Below are positions 1-8,587 of a DNA stretch of 64,000 nt, one piece after another. Source of the stretch: Candidatus Marithrix sp. (lineage in GTDB: Bacteria > Pseudomonadota > Gammaproteobacteria > Beggiatoales > Beggiatoaceae); assembly GCA_016744775.1 (NCBI GenBank), contig JADGDS010000005.1:42275-106274 (forward strand), in the 5' to 3' direction. The notes beneath the pieces are model-generated. The model saw nothing but the letters and a program-made list of their open reading frames with translations. It did not search any database and had not been told where the DNA came from. Both the position numbers and the translations under genes were made by a program. Each line of letters opens with the position of its first letter. Position 1 is the first letter of the stretch.

Positions 1-131
1 TAATGCAGGTAGATAAAAAAGTTCGTGATGGTAAGATTCGTTTAGTTTTATTAAAAAATATTGGTCAGGCTATTATTACTGATCAGTATGATTCACAATT
101 ATTAAGGAATACTCTCCAGAATTATATATAA
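1..131 (+). CDS. aroB: 3-dehydroquinate synthase, C-terminal end (partial)
   Basis: The window opens inside a gene whose last 42 codons read in frame from position 3 to the TAA at 129-131. The peptide starts MQVDKKVRDGKIRLVLLKN and matches the conserved C-terminus of AroB, the second shikimate-pathway enzyme, which converts DAHP to 3-dehydroquinate in the cytoplasm. The gene that follows only 5 nt later is DamX-like, and aroB-damX is a common gammaproteobacterial order, which supports the call. The catalytic part lies outside the window. Confidence 0.85.
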   Translation, partial: MQVDKKVRDGKIRLVLLKNIGQAIITDQYDSQLLRNTLQNYI

Positions 132-136
132 ATATT

Positions 137-1399
137 ATGCCTGAAGATTCTCGTTTTAATAATCCTTTTGGTAATGCTTCACATCGCTATTATTTAACTT
201 CTGAGTTAAGTCAGAGGATTAATTTAATTCGTCATTTAATAGAAAATAGTGAGCAATTATTATTGGTATTAGCTGAAAAAGGTGGTGGTAAAACTGCTTT
301 ATTGAACCAATTGAAGAGAATCGCAGAAAAAGAATGTCAGCATTGGTGGATATATACTCCTGATACTAGCCCTGCTTTATCTTCTGAGGTGTTATTGTCA
401 TCAATTTTGAATACATTTCATGTGCGTCAAGATGGTAAGCCATTTCCAATTTTGCAAGAAAGTTTGCGTAATCATATCGCGGCTACTCGTTATAATGGGC
501 AAATACCGGTATTATTTGTAGATGATGCTCATCAATTACCTTTGGCTACTTTACAATATTTAATTGAATTAAATATGCAGGGTAAGCCACCAACTAGAAT
601 GAGGGTGGTATTATTTTGTGAGCCACAAATTACTAGTATTTTAGCAGCACCAGAATTTGAAATGGTGCAAAATACTTTGATTCATACTTTGGATGTGCCG
701 GTATTTTCTGATATTCAGGTACGAGATTATCTGCAATTTCGTTTGCATGATACTAGATATGCTAATATTCATCCATTTCATAGTGATATTATAAAGACTA
801 TTTATGAAAAATCTGAAGGTTTAGCGGGCAAAATAAATATGTATGCTCAACAAATTTTGCGGCAATTTGCTGAGCAGAGACATGATATTCATTTACCTCA
901 CACATTCGCTCCGGAATCGAAATTGTTATGGGGTTTGGCTATTGTTTTGGTTTTGGTTGGTTTAAGTTTTTTGTTTTATTGGAAATCGATAGAGGAAAAT
1001 GAGATTAGTGCGCCAATTATTCAACCAATAGTTAGAACGGAAGTAGAGAGGATAGTAGTAGAAGAAGAAGAGGAAGAAGAAGAACCATCACCGATAATAT
1101 CTAATGATATTATTAAAGGAGCAGATTGGTTATCAGTTCAAGATCCCAATAGTTATACATTACAAATTTTAGGCACTCATGAGTTAATCAACTTACAAAA
1201 CTTTACTAAAAAACATTCAAATATAACAGAATTCGCGATGTTTAAAACTATATATCGCAATAAGGATTGGTATGTATTAGTGTATGGAATTTATTCAACT
1301 AGAAGCGAAGCACAAGTTGCTTTAAAAGAAATGCCGGCAGAATTAAAAAATATTAAACCTTGGATTCGTAGCCTTGCTAGTGTGCAAAATTTGATTTAG
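137..1399 (+). CDS. damX: DamX-like AAA ATPase with C-terminal SPOR domain
   Basis: The 420-aa protein has an ExeA/DamX-type AAA domain at about residues 20-240. Walker A is GGGKTA near residue 49 and Walker B is LFVDDAH near residue 128. A single membrane segment follows at about 263-283, then a linker with a run of eight glutamates near 312-319, and a SPOR-like domain from about 335 to the end. SPOR domains bind denuded peptidoglycan at the septum, so a role in cell division is expected from the family. The position right after aroB fits DamX. The topology is a cytoplasmic ATPase with a periplasmic SPOR domain. Confidence 0.85.
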   Translation: MPEDSRFNNPFGNASHRYYLTSELSQRINLIRHLIENSEQLLLVLAEKGGGKTALLNQLKRIAEKECQHWWIYTPDTSPALSSEVLLSSILNTFHVRQDGKPFPILQESLRNHIAATRYNGQIPVLFVDDAHQLPLATLQYLIELNMQGKPPTRMRVVLFCEPQITSILAAPEFEMVQNTLIHTLDVPVFSDIQVRDYLQFRLHDTRYANIHPFHSDIIKTIYEKSEGLAGKINMYAQQILRQFAEQRHDIHLPHTFAPESKLLWGLAIVLVLVGLSFLFYWKSIEENEISAPIIQPIVRTEVERIVVEEEEEEEEPSPIISNDIIKGADWLSVQDPNSYTLQILGTHELINLQNFTKKHSNITEFAMFKTIYRNKDWYVLVYGIYSTRSEAQVALKEMPAELKNIKPWIRSLASVQNLI

Positions 1400-1406
1400 T
1401 TGCTAG

Positions 1407-1449
1407 GTTGGGTTAGATTTTTTTAAGCAGTAAAAAAACGTAACCCAAC
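1407..1449. terminator. Inverted repeat after damX, probable terminator
   Basis: Nine-base arms GTTGGGTTA (1407-1415) and TAACCCAAC (1441-1449) lie 8 nt after the damX stop, with T-rich and A-rich loop flanks. It could end transcription of aroB-damX. It also resembles a short relative of the larger palindrome at 1553-1630. Confidence 0.4.
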
Positions 1450-1552
1450 ATTTTATGGCTAATCATCCCAAGCCCTTTCTGTAAAAAATCTCTTTCTACT
1501 GTTTTTCCCAATCTAAGCTTTTTCACCTTTATCACAGAATAGAATAAAGAAA

Positions 1553-1630
1553 GTAGGTTGGGCTGACGACAGGAAGCCCAACATAAATCACGATAAGATC
1601 GTTGGGCTTCCTTTCGTCAGCCCAACCTAC
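1553..1630. repeat. Large imperfect palindrome with 30-bp arms
   Basis: Arms 1553-1582 and 1601-1630 are inverse complements with one mismatch, around an 18-bp loop. The outermost bases read GTAGGTTGGGCTGACGA. This is typical of a small non-autonomous palindromic element (REP/MITE-like). No transposase is nearby. The gap 1400-1757 holds only this element, the terminator-like repeat before it and the family-A palindrome after it. Confidence 0.8.
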
Positions 1631-1675
1631 GAAAAAAAAGTTTCAATCACCTGCATCGGTGAACAGCCATTCAAC

Positions 1676-1756
1676 AACTACAGGGATTGCATGTAAGCAG
1701 GGATTATAGATTTTTGTAGATATAATAATCCCTGCTAAAATACAATCCCTGTAGTT
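1676..1756. repeat. Palindromic repeat family A, copy 1
   Basis: Arms 1676-1706 and 1726-1756 form an imperfect inverted repeat whose ends read AACTACAGGGATTGCAT. Related copies lie at 2541-2658, 15462-15493 (one arm) and 57537-57566 (one arm). This copy ends 1 nt before the stop codon of the GxxExxY gene, and another copy starts 9 nt upstream of that gene's start. Confidence 0.8.
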
Positions 1757-1757
1757 A

Positions 1758-2531
1758 TCAAACATCAATATACCGATAATCCAAATACATAGCATTAAAA
1801 TTAAAAATCAAACCTCGCTGACACTTCAAATGCTGAATATAACTATTAAATTTAGACAAAATAACCTTATCAAGCACCCTAACAGCAACAACAGACAATA
1901 ACAAATTACCAATCACAAAAAAATTAACATCCTTTGAACCTAAAAAACGACTACGATAACTAACACTAACATCCTTTACAACATCAAAATTGATACCAGA
2001 AAGCTTTAACTCATAATAAAAAGCTCTTCGATAAATTTGATGAAAATACCCTACACCAAGAGTAATTAAAATTCGATTAGCGATAAATAACAAATCTTTA
2101 ATATCATCCTTTTGCTTTAATGTTACTTTAGAAAAATCAAAAGTATCTTTTAAAACATTTTTTTGACTTAACTTATTTTGAAAAGTTCGATGAAATAATC
2201 TCATTTTCCCAAAATTAGCCAAAATACCAATAGGTTTATGATACCCCTTCAAATATGAAATCAACTGTGCTTGATGAATAGGAAGTACCTCAAGAACAGA
2301 CTTTAACTCTACAACAACTATATCTTCAACAACAAGATCAATTCGATAAGAACCAACCTGCCGATCAAAATAGAACACACAATACTCTTTTTGACGTTCA
2401 ACCATCAAACCTTGAGCCTGCAATTCTAATTCAAGAGCCTCTTCATAGACACTTTCATTCCATATACTCCCCAAAGTATTATATACTTTGAAAAGACAAC
2501 CATTAATTTGATATGTTAATTTTTGATACAT
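1758..2531 (-). CDS. GxxExxY-family PD-(D/E)XK protein, two tandem domains
   Basis: The N-terminal half (about 1-125) is a GxxExxY-family domain, a predicted PD-(D/E)XK nuclease fold. It has ESVYEEAL at 26-33, D66 in RIDLVV and E76-x-K78 in VVELKSV. The family Gly before ESVY is replaced (GSIWNESVY). The usual family length is about 125-135 aa, but this protein has 257. The second half (about 145-250) looks like a degenerate second copy: LGVGYFHQIYRRAFYYEL aligns with the first-copy LGSIWNESVYEEALELEL, and KDVNFFVIGN...VVAVRVL aligns with YRIDLVVEDI...VVELKSV. In that copy Asp is Asn and E-x-K is A-x-R, so it should be catalytically dead. Family function is unproven. No Shine-Dalgarno sequence is visible, and family-A palindromes bracket the gene. 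Confidence 0.75.
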   Translation of the reverse strand: MYQKLTYQINGCLFKVYNTLGSIWNESVYEEALELELQAQGLMVERQKEYCVFYFDRQVGSYRIDLVVEDIVVVELKSVLEVLPIHQAQLISYLKGYHKPIGILANFGKMRLFHRTFQNKLSQKNVLKDTFDFSKVTLKQKDDIKDLLFIANRILITLGVGYFHQIYRRAFYYELKLSGINFDVVKDVSVSYRSRFLGSKDVNFFVIGNLLLSVVAVRVLDKVILSKFNSYIQHLKCQRGLIFNFNAMYLDYRYIDV

Positions 2532-2540
2532 ACTAAAAAA

Positions 2541-2658
2541 AACTACAGGGATTGCATTTTAACAAGGATAAAATATAATTGTATATTACAATAATCCCTG
2601 CTAAAATGCAATCCCTGTAGTTATAAATCCCTGCTAAAATGCAATCCCTGTAGTTATA
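2541..2658. repeat. Palindromic repeat family A, copy 2 plus tandem 33-bp arm
   Basis: 2541-2622 is an inverted repeat with the same AACTACAGGGATTGCAT ends as copy 1. Its right arm is repeated exactly as a direct 33-bp unit (2593-2625 and 2626-2658). It lies between the CARF gene stop at 2661 and the GxxExxY start at 2531, filling almost the whole gap, so any promoter or leader of the GxxExxY gene must lie within it. Confidence 0.8.
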
Positions 2659-2660
2659 AA

Positions 2661-3737
2661 CTAAACAACCCTCAACCGCTCAGAATCAATATCAACAAAA
2701 CGAGAAGGACCTTTTTTATCACGCTTACCTTTAAAAACCTGAAAACTAGCATTCATCCAAAGATCTTTTAAATTTTTATGCAACTTACCAAAAGCATCAT
2801 CTAACTCATCCTTACGTTCTTCAACCTGATCATATTCACTCCAACACCTTTCAGGCACAAAAGCCAGACTAGATAAACCAGCACCACTATTTCCTCTAAG
2901 ATCAACTCTATCTAAACACTCAATCAACCGATCACGATAATCAAAAGCCTCTCTAAAATAAAACTTAGCTTGATTTCTAGCCAAATTAGCATATTCAAAC
3001 AAAAACAAATACAAAGCAACACTCAAAGGCTGTAATCTAGCCAACTCACAACCATCCAAAGACAAAATCCCAGAATCAACATTCAAAGTCAAAACACCAG
3101 CCTGATGAGAAATATCAGCCAAATAAACCTGCGACACTTTCACCCGCTCAGAATAACTATCAACCTCAGACAACAGCGGCGGCAACAAACTCTGCATTCT
3201 AACAAAAGGAATCAAAGCAAAATCAACAACCCCCTCCTGCTCAGCATCAACAGGAAAATAAAAATCCCCATCCCTCTCAAAACACTTAGGAACCAACACA
3301 TGAGACAAATCATCACCAGCACGAGCAAACCAACTCATAGCCTGAGCCAAATAAAGCCCCATAGTCTTACGCCCCCCAGCCACCGAAGCATGTAAAACCA
3401 CATCCGGTTTATCACACCAACAATGAACTCGCTCAACAATCTCATTAGCCGCACACTCATTATCAGCCGAAGAGCGTAAATCATCCAAAGGCTCACCTTG
3501 AGAATCACAAATAACCTCAATCCACTCCGGCTCAATTTTCCAATCAGTCTCAAACCGATCATTAAAAGCCGCCACCTTACCATCCAACAACACCTGCATA
3601 CTCTTCTTACCAAAAGAAGTAGTAAGCACATGAATTTCGCCACTACGAACATTCTGACAACTCAACAAACCAGACAAAGTCTCAGTAATAACAGCCGGCG
3701 ACATACCAGCAACAGAAAATAAAATATGTATTGACAT
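2661..3737 (-). CDS. CARF-domain CRISPR-associated protein (Cas_NE0113-type)
   Basis: The 358-aa protein begins with a Rossmann-like strand and HILFSVAGMSPAVITET (4-20) and carries SVAGGRKTMG at about 118-127. Both are hallmarks of the Cas_NE0113 / TIGR02584 group of CARF proteins, which occur with type III CRISPR systems. CARF domains bind cyclic oligoadenylate, and some cleave it (ring nucleases). The C-terminal 150 residues are helical and I recognise no effector in them. No CRISPR array and no cas10 or csm/cmr gene is visible in the window. The start lies 7 nt after the VapC stop on the same strand. Base composition differs from its neighbours: 57 of 120 bases are G or C at 3361-3480, against 18 of 60 at 3841-3900 in vapC, suggesting separate acquisition. 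Confidence 0.75.
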   Translation of the reverse strand: MSIHILFSVAGMSPAVITETLSGLLSCQNVRSGEIHVLTTSFGKKSMQVLLDGKVAAFNDRFETDWKIEPEWIEVICDSQGEPLDDLRSSADNECAANEIVERVHCWCDKPDVVLHASVAGGRKTMGLYLAQAMSWFARAGDDLSHVLVPKCFERDGDFYFPVDAEQEGVVDFALIPFVRMQSLLPPLLSEVDSYSERVKVSQVYLADISHQAGVLTLNVDSGILSLDGCELARLQPLSVALYLFLFEYANLARNQAKFYFREAFDYRDRLIECLDRVDLRGNSGAGLSSLAFVPERCWSEYDQVEERKDELDDAFGKLHKNLKDLWMNASFQVFKGKRDKKGPSRFVDIDSERLRVV

Positions 3738-3744
3738 AAAAATG

Positions 3745-4155
3745 CTATTTCAGTAAAATTTCAAAACCAGCTTGTTCAAAATGATGATCTGCTGTGAATA
3801 TTTCTTGAATTTGCATTTGTTTAGCAAGCACAATGCTACTACAATCAACTAATCCCCAACTTTTATCAATCATTTTATTATACAAAACATAGCCTTGCTG
3901 CATTAAAGTTTCATCAATATGAATATATTGCCAACGTTTGGAAATAAAAATACTTTCTACAGTGCTTATGGCTATGTGACGCAATTTTATTGAACTAAAA
4001 GCATTACAATATTCTGCAATCACTAAATTCGTAGTTACAAATTGTACAGACAATTTTGCCAACTGTTTTTGTATATCACGAGCTTGCTCATGTAAGTCAT
4101 CACGTTGATTGCCTAACGCAATCAATGCCGCAGTATCTACAAAAATTTTTCTCAT
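3745..4155 (-). CDS. PIN-domain toxin (VapC-like), pair 1
   Basis: The 136-aa PIN-domain protein has acidic residues where the metal-binding active site is expected: D7 (FVDTAAL), E48 (VIAEYCNAF), D104 (GLVDCSS) and D123 (TADHHF). VapC proteins are endoribonucleases that usually cut tRNA or rRNA. The start overlaps the end of the antitoxin gene by 4 nt, the usual coupling of type II toxin-antitoxin pairs. The CARF gene follows after 7 nt and may be cotranscribed. Confidence 0.85.
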   Translation of the reverse strand: MRKIFVDTAALIALGNQRDDLHEQARDIQKQLAKLSVQFVTTNLVIAEYCNAFSSIKLRHIAISTVESIFISKRWQYIHIDETLMQQGYVLYNKMIDKSWGLVDCSSIVLAKQMQIQEIFTADHHFEQAGFEILLK

Positions 4156-4403
4156 TTTTCGGTATTGTATAAATAATGATCATGATAGCGTGCAAAGTCT
4201 GTAATACCAGTATCAATACTAGGCAAATCTATATTAGGATTTTCCCACGGATCAGTTGATTCATTTACAGAACCATATTTTTGTAAAAATTCTTGAATAG
4301 CAAACAGTGCCATTTCTGGTACATTTTTACCTTCTTTTTTAGCAACTTGTCGTAGAAATTCTTCTAATTTAGTATCAGTTATTTGTAAAGTTAATTGGTA
4401 CAT
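4152..4403 (-). CDS. Antitoxin of PIN toxin, pair 1
   Basis: An 83-aa protein immediately upstream of, and overlapping, the PIN toxin. The N-terminal half (ITDTKLEEFLRQVAKKEG) looks like a small helical DNA-binding antitoxin domain. The C-terminal half, rich in Pro and Asp, is probably the toxin-wrapping tail. An AAGGAAA ribosome binding site lies 6 nt before the ATG. The gap from the stop of the preceding vWA-FHA gene is only 14 nt, so the pair may share its transcript. Confidence 0.75.
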   Translation of the reverse strand: MYQLTLQITDTKLEEFLRQVAKKEGKNVPEMALFAIQEFLQKYGSVNESTDPWENPNIDLPSIDTGITDFARYHDHYLYNTEK

Positions 4404-4417
4404 TTATTTTTCCTTCG

Positions 4418-5848
4418 TTATTCTTCTTCCAAAGCTCGAACTTCAATCATAACAGTTCCAATATTCCACTTATTACCATCCCGTAAAACTTGCTTTTTTC
4501 CAGTGGCATTATTATGAAAGCTAATTTCACCTTCCACAAATGTAATGGTTCCCATCTCAGCTGGAAAATTTTGGCTTTTTGGCAAATAAACATGGGCTTT
4601 ATTTGAGCTACCTACTAAAATAGATTCATCGCCTAAGTTTATAATACTACTATCTTTTGGACCCCAATGCACAATTAACCATGCCTTTTTCACATATTCA
4701 GTAATACCAACCATCACACCAATAGCAAAACCCAAAATAATTGCACCTAAAAACCTAGCTGGAATATCAGCAAAAATATAAGCCGCTGATAAAAAGCCGC
4801 TAGCAGCAATTGCACCACCAATTCCGCCGCTAATCATAACCGGAATCGCTTTTAAATTCGGAATAAAAAATGCCACTCCCCTACCTAACAAGGCACCTAA
4901 AATTGACCACGCTATAATCCGACTAAATATATCTAAATTAGGATTTTCAGGTATTAATCCATACAATAATTGCCCAACTCCACCCGCAATTAAACCTATT
5001 ATGATACAACTCACAACAGCCATCAAAAATTCAGAAACAGTTAAATAGCGTCGTCGTAAATATAGATTTTGACTGATTATTAATGCCAGTGCGATTCCCA
5101 AAGCCAATAAAATTGTCCAACCACCTATACGTAATGATGTCAAAAATAAAGAACTTTCAGCAACAGCAATAGGGCTAGAAGTAATAATATCGCGTTCATA
5201 AATTGCTTTTTCCGCTAACTGAAAAGCCGAATCAAAATTACCTAAACTAGTTGAAAACACCAACAAAGGATCAGCAGTGACTTTATTTAATAACAAAGTA
5301 TCAGCATCATCAGTTGCCACCGCCACAATATTTATATTAGCTTTTCTAACTAATTCAGCCGCTACTTTGCTAGCTTCCTCCTCATTAGGTTTACCATCAG
5401 TGAATATTAGAATACTCTTTAACTCAGAATTAGAAGAAAACTTAGAAATTGCCAATTTCAAAGCCTGAGCCATCGGTGTGCCACCACCAGATTTTAAATT
5501 ATTAATCTTTTCTTCCATACTGATTAAATCAGTATTAAAATTAGCAATTTCAGACGCTACATTGCCAAAACTAATAACTCCAAAATTATTAAAAGAACTT
5601 TGACGACGCTTAATAAACTTTATTGCTGCCAACTTAACTTCCTCTAACTTTTTACCTTCCATACTGCCAGAACTATCAATTAACAAAATAAGCTCATGAG
5701 AAACAGGTGGAAGAGCTGGAGCCTGCGTTACATTAAGTAAAGCTTCACCTACAATTGCACCAATCAAGCATCCAACAGCGGCAAAGCTTCCAAATAAAAG
5801 TGGTTTTGGTAAAGAAATCATTTTAAAAGTATTTATCCTTCCATTCAT
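4418..5848 (-). CDS. vWA-domain membrane protein with FHA-like tail
   Basis: This 476-aa protein starts with a membrane segment (about 13-38). A von Willebrand A domain (about 50-215) follows, with the full MIDAS motif D58-S60-S62 in LLIDSSGSMEG and FTDGKPNEE. Next come about six hydrophobic, glycine-rich segments (about 235-385), then a C-terminal domain of about 85 residues with the strand pattern of an FHA domain (SILVGSSNKAHVYL, GEISFHNNATG). FHA domains bind phosphothreonine, which suits the kinase gene that overlaps it by 26 nt. A second in-frame ATG at 5821, 2 nt after the kinase stop, is an alternative start. The FHA assignment is from pattern only. Confidence 0.75.
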   Translation of the reverse strand: MNGRINTFKMISLPKPLLFGSFAAVGCLIGAIVGEALLNVTQAPALPPVSHELILLIDSSGSMEGKKLEEVKLAAIKFIKRRQSSFNNFGVISFGNVASEIANFNTDLISMEEKINNLKSGGGTPMAQALKLAISKFSSNSELKSILIFTDGKPNEEEASKVAAELVRKANINIVAVATDDADTLLLNKVTADPLLVFSTSLGNFDSAFQLAEKAIYERDIITSSPIAVAESSLFLTSLRIGGWTILLALGIALALIISQNLYLRRRYLTVSEFLMAVVSCIIIGLIAGGVGQLLYGLIPENPNLDIFSRIIAWSILGALLGRGVAFFIPNLKAIPVMISGGIGGAIAASGFLSAAYIFADIPARFLGAIILGFAIGVMVGITEYVKKAWLIVHWGPKDSSIINLGDESILVGSSNKAHVYLPKSQNFPAEMGTITFVEGEISFHNNATGKKQVLRDGNKWNIGTVMIEVRALEEE

Positions 5849-7247
5849 TATAATTCCAATGAGTTTTCATAGATTTTATAAAATATTTAGGCATATCAAA
5901 TAAATTATTTTCCCATAGAATTACATTAGAAATTGTAAATATATCAACAATTACCCTTATAGGTAACATTAAAACTATAACAAACATAAACAATAATATT
6001 GATATAGCTAAATCTCTACTTGATTTCAAAATTGCGACTATGAAAAATAAAAACCAAGATGCTATTTCTTTAAGCAGATTTATAGCCAATATTATTGGAT
6101 ATAAAAAAAATTTTATTAAAACAAATTCAAAAAGTTTTTTGACATTCTCAGTTAAATAATCTTTAAATTCATTAACATGTTTTAAATGTACACCTAATAT
6201 ACTTTTGATCTTACTTTTTTTAATATGAATCGCTGAATCTTCTTCAGTATCATTACTAATAGGAATGTCTTTTATTTTTGTTATTTCTTGATATAAACTA
6301 CGCCCCCATTGCTCTGCACTTGGTCTAGCTTCTGGAAGCTTATTACCCTTGACAAATGCCTGCAAAAACAAGTTTTTTAATGGTTCAGGCAAACGTTGAA
6401 AATTATTATGCAATGGCGGTAATGACTCAAGATATTTTTTTGATTTCGCGGCATGAGGAAATAAACCATGTTTAATTTTTTCTGCGATAGTATCGCAATC
6501 TTTATATTTACCCTTATAAGTAGCCGCAAAAGCTGGTAAACCAAATAATATTTCATAAAATACAACAGCTAAGGAAAATCTATCCCACGATAATGGAATA
6601 TAATCTTGTGAAGGATGTAACTGATTACTATGCCCTTCTGGTGGAATATATTCTGCTGTCACAGCATGTGCCGGATAAGTTACTTTAGAGTCATTAGCAA
6701 TTTGAATTGAATCTAAATCAATGATTGAAATTGTACCTAGACTAGTCAATAAAATATTTTGTGGCTTCATATCTACTAACATATAATGATTCATTTGATG
6801 AATTTTATGTATAGCAATAGCCAAATTAGCACATAGCTTCAATCTTAAAATTACACCCTGACTGGTTGATAAATTAAATTTATGCCATTTATCATCTAAA
6901 TTTTTTTTCATTGTTGGGCGGCATATATCATATAAAGAAATACTGCCCTCAAATGCTAAAGGCATGATAAATCCAACAAATTGATTTTTATCATAAACTA
7001 GCTCTGTGGGCCAACATATCATATATTTATCACCTATCAATTCTGATGGTGAATTTTTAATCATATAAGCTAATTTAGGTTCACGTTCAGCATAACGCTG
7101 ATTAGGGTGAAAAATTTTAAGACAATAATTCTTATATGAAGATGGCGCGATAATTCTATGAACTTGACCCTCGCCACCTGCCACACTCAAAGGCTGATCT
7201 TCAACAGTAATTTTTTGATTTTGTGATGTTTTAAAGTATAGAGCCAT
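5823..7247 (-). CDS. Ser/Thr protein kinase with membrane-anchored C-terminus
   Basis: A 474-aa eukaryotic-type kinase. It shows the glycine loop AGGEGQVH (23-30), ATP-binding lysine K44 (CLKIF), the catalytic loop VDMKPQNILL with D159, K161 and N164, and the metal-binding D177 in IIDLDS where DFG is normal. It belongs to the YegI-like branch that travels with PP2C phosphatases and TerY-type vWA proteins. The C-terminal part (about 365-440) has strongly hydrophobic stretches and is probably membrane-bound. The gene overlaps the phosphatase upstream by 17 nt and the vWA-FHA gene downstream, so tight co-expression is expected. Confidence 0.85.
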   Translation of the reverse strand: MALYFKTSQNQKITVEDQPLSVAGGEGQVHRIIAPSSYKNYCLKIFHPNQRYAEREPKLAYMIKNSPSELIGDKYMICWPTELVYDKNQFVGFIMPLAFEGSISLYDICRPTMKKNLDDKWHKFNLSTSQGVILRLKLCANLAIAIHKIHQMNHYMLVDMKPQNILLTSLGTISIIDLDSIQIANDSKVTYPAHAVTAEYIPPEGHSNQLHPSQDYIPLSWDRFSLAVVFYEILFGLPAFAATYKGKYKDCDTIAEKIKHGLFPHAAKSKKYLESLPPLHNNFQRLPEPLKNLFLQAFVKGNKLPEARPSAEQWGRSLYQEITKIKDIPISNDTEEDSAIHIKKSKIKSILGVHLKHVNEFKDYLTENVKKLFEFVLIKFFLYPIILAINLLKEIASWFLFFIVAILKSSRDLAISILLFMFVIVLMLPIRVIVDIFTISNVILWENNLFDMPKYFIKSMKTHWNYNEWKDKYF

Positions 7248-8580
7248 GATAAATACCTAAGATCATCGTCTTATCATCAGGTTCATTTTTTAATGTTGTA
7301 TTACCAAGTTCAAGAAATTTTTTCCATTTAGCCTGTATTTCATGAGCTGGCATTTGATTTTGCTCCATATTGATTAGTGTTTTTAATACAGGTTGAAAAA
7401 ATTTTGGATAAGGATTATTAGGATCTGACCATTGATTTGTTGCTGGATTAAATTTGCTACATTCAAAAGTCGCCTTTTCACAACCATCTGACATTAAAGC
7501 AAAGGCAATCATCTTCTCATTAATAATGCGACTTTCTATAAAATGATTTATATTATCATTCCAAATATCAGAAGTGATAAAAACTGTAGAATTCGCTTCT
7601 TCACCTTTATAAGGAATCATCATAGCTTTCCAAACATGCTTTGAATCACAATAAGCCGCTCTACCATCTCCAATATGTGTAATTAAAATACCAAGTGGTG
7701 AATATATAACAATAATAACAGTACAAGCAAGTGATTTAATTCTAACTTTTCGCCAATCTGCATATTTATTAAGTAATTGCTTAACTCTCCAAAGTTGTTC
7801 CTTTGAAAATTGATGCCATTCTGCTTCTTCAGGTAATTGATTATTTTTATACCAATCTGTTTTCTTCATTGCCTCAGTAAATATTTGTGCTGCTTTATGA
7901 ACCACAAATTTTGAGCCGTCATGTGAATTTTTTGCAGAACCAGCACCATCAGCAACTATAGCAATTCCCCAAAAATCATTAATTTTCTGAGAAAAATTAC
8001 TATCTTGACAAGGTATTCCACTATCTATATGTGATTTACCAATCACTGATTCACCAATGACTAAGCATTGATCATCATATTCTTTCAAATCATTTTTCCT
8101 ATTAGGTTTATTTTTACAAGACAGTATAATAATAAGCAAACCAAAAATCACTAATATCATTATTGTCATGTATTGATTAATACTAATTAAATGCTTATTT
8201 AATTTAGCAGTGTTAATAATTTGTTCAATATTATTTTGATATTGTTGCCATTGTTGCTCTCGCCACACAGATATGTCTTTAACACTCCAAAAATGCCACC
8301 AAACAGGCATATAATACCAACCTATCAGAATATCTTTATTGATTACATTTTTATATAAGAGTATTTGTCTTAATTCATGTTGATCATTTGGATAATATTT
8401 GATTAAAAACTTATTAAGTTCTTTAGAGGTTTTAATATAAGAAGGGAAATCTTGAGAGCGGGATCTAGTATTTATATAAAATTTAGCAATTTCAATATTG
8501 ATTTTATCAGTAGATTGATTATCAATAGCATATGAACAATTAGATACTACAAATATAAAAATTATAACAATAAATTTCAT
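7231..8580 (-). CDS. PP2C-family protein phosphatase, secreted sensor and membrane segment
   Basis: The chosen start at 8580 gives a 449-aa protein beginning with a clear signal sequence (MKFIVIIFIFVVSNCSYA). About 120 extracytoplasmic residues follow, then a membrane helix (TIMILVIFGLLIIILSC), then a cytoplasmic PP2C_2-type domain with DSGIPCQDSN, VADGAGSAKNS, THIGDGRAAY and LMSDGCEKAT. The reading frame stays open to 8727, but the extra 49 codons are simply the translation of a palindromic repeat (8588-8697). It probably reverses phosphorylation by the adjacent kinase. The extracytoplasmic part may sense a signal; this is inference. Confidence 0.8.
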   Translation of the reverse strand: MKFIVIIFIFVVSNCSYAIDNQSTDKINIEIAKFYINTRSRSQDFPSYIKTSKELNKFLIKYYPNDQHELRQILLYKNVINKDILIGWYYMPVWWHFWSVKDISVWREQQWQQYQNNIEQIINTAKLNKHLISINQYMTIMILVIFGLLIIILSCKNKPNRKNDLKEYDDQCLVIGESVIGKSHIDSGIPCQDSNFSQKINDFWGIAIVADGAGSAKNSHDGSKFVVHKAAQIFTEAMKKTDWYKNNQLPEEAEWHQFSKEQLWRVKQLLNKYADWRKVRIKSLACTVIIVIYSPLGILITHIGDGRAAYCDSKHVWKAMMIPYKGEEANSTVFITSDIWNDNINHFIESRIINEKMIAFALMSDGCEKATFECSKFNPATNQWSDPNNPYPKFFQPVLKTLINMEQNQMPAHEIQAKWKKFLELGNTTLKNEPDDKTMILGIYHGSIL

Positions 8581-8587
8581 AATAAAT

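Noticed and set aside
2593..2658. Two tandem 33-bp repeats next to a CRISPR-associated gene, possible CRISPR array
   Set aside because: The two units abut without spacers and are simply the right arm of a palindromic element found elsewhere in the window.
3105..3722. Several open frames on both strands over the CARF gene
   Set aside because: They are shadows of the CARF coding frame, with low-complexity composition and no family signature.
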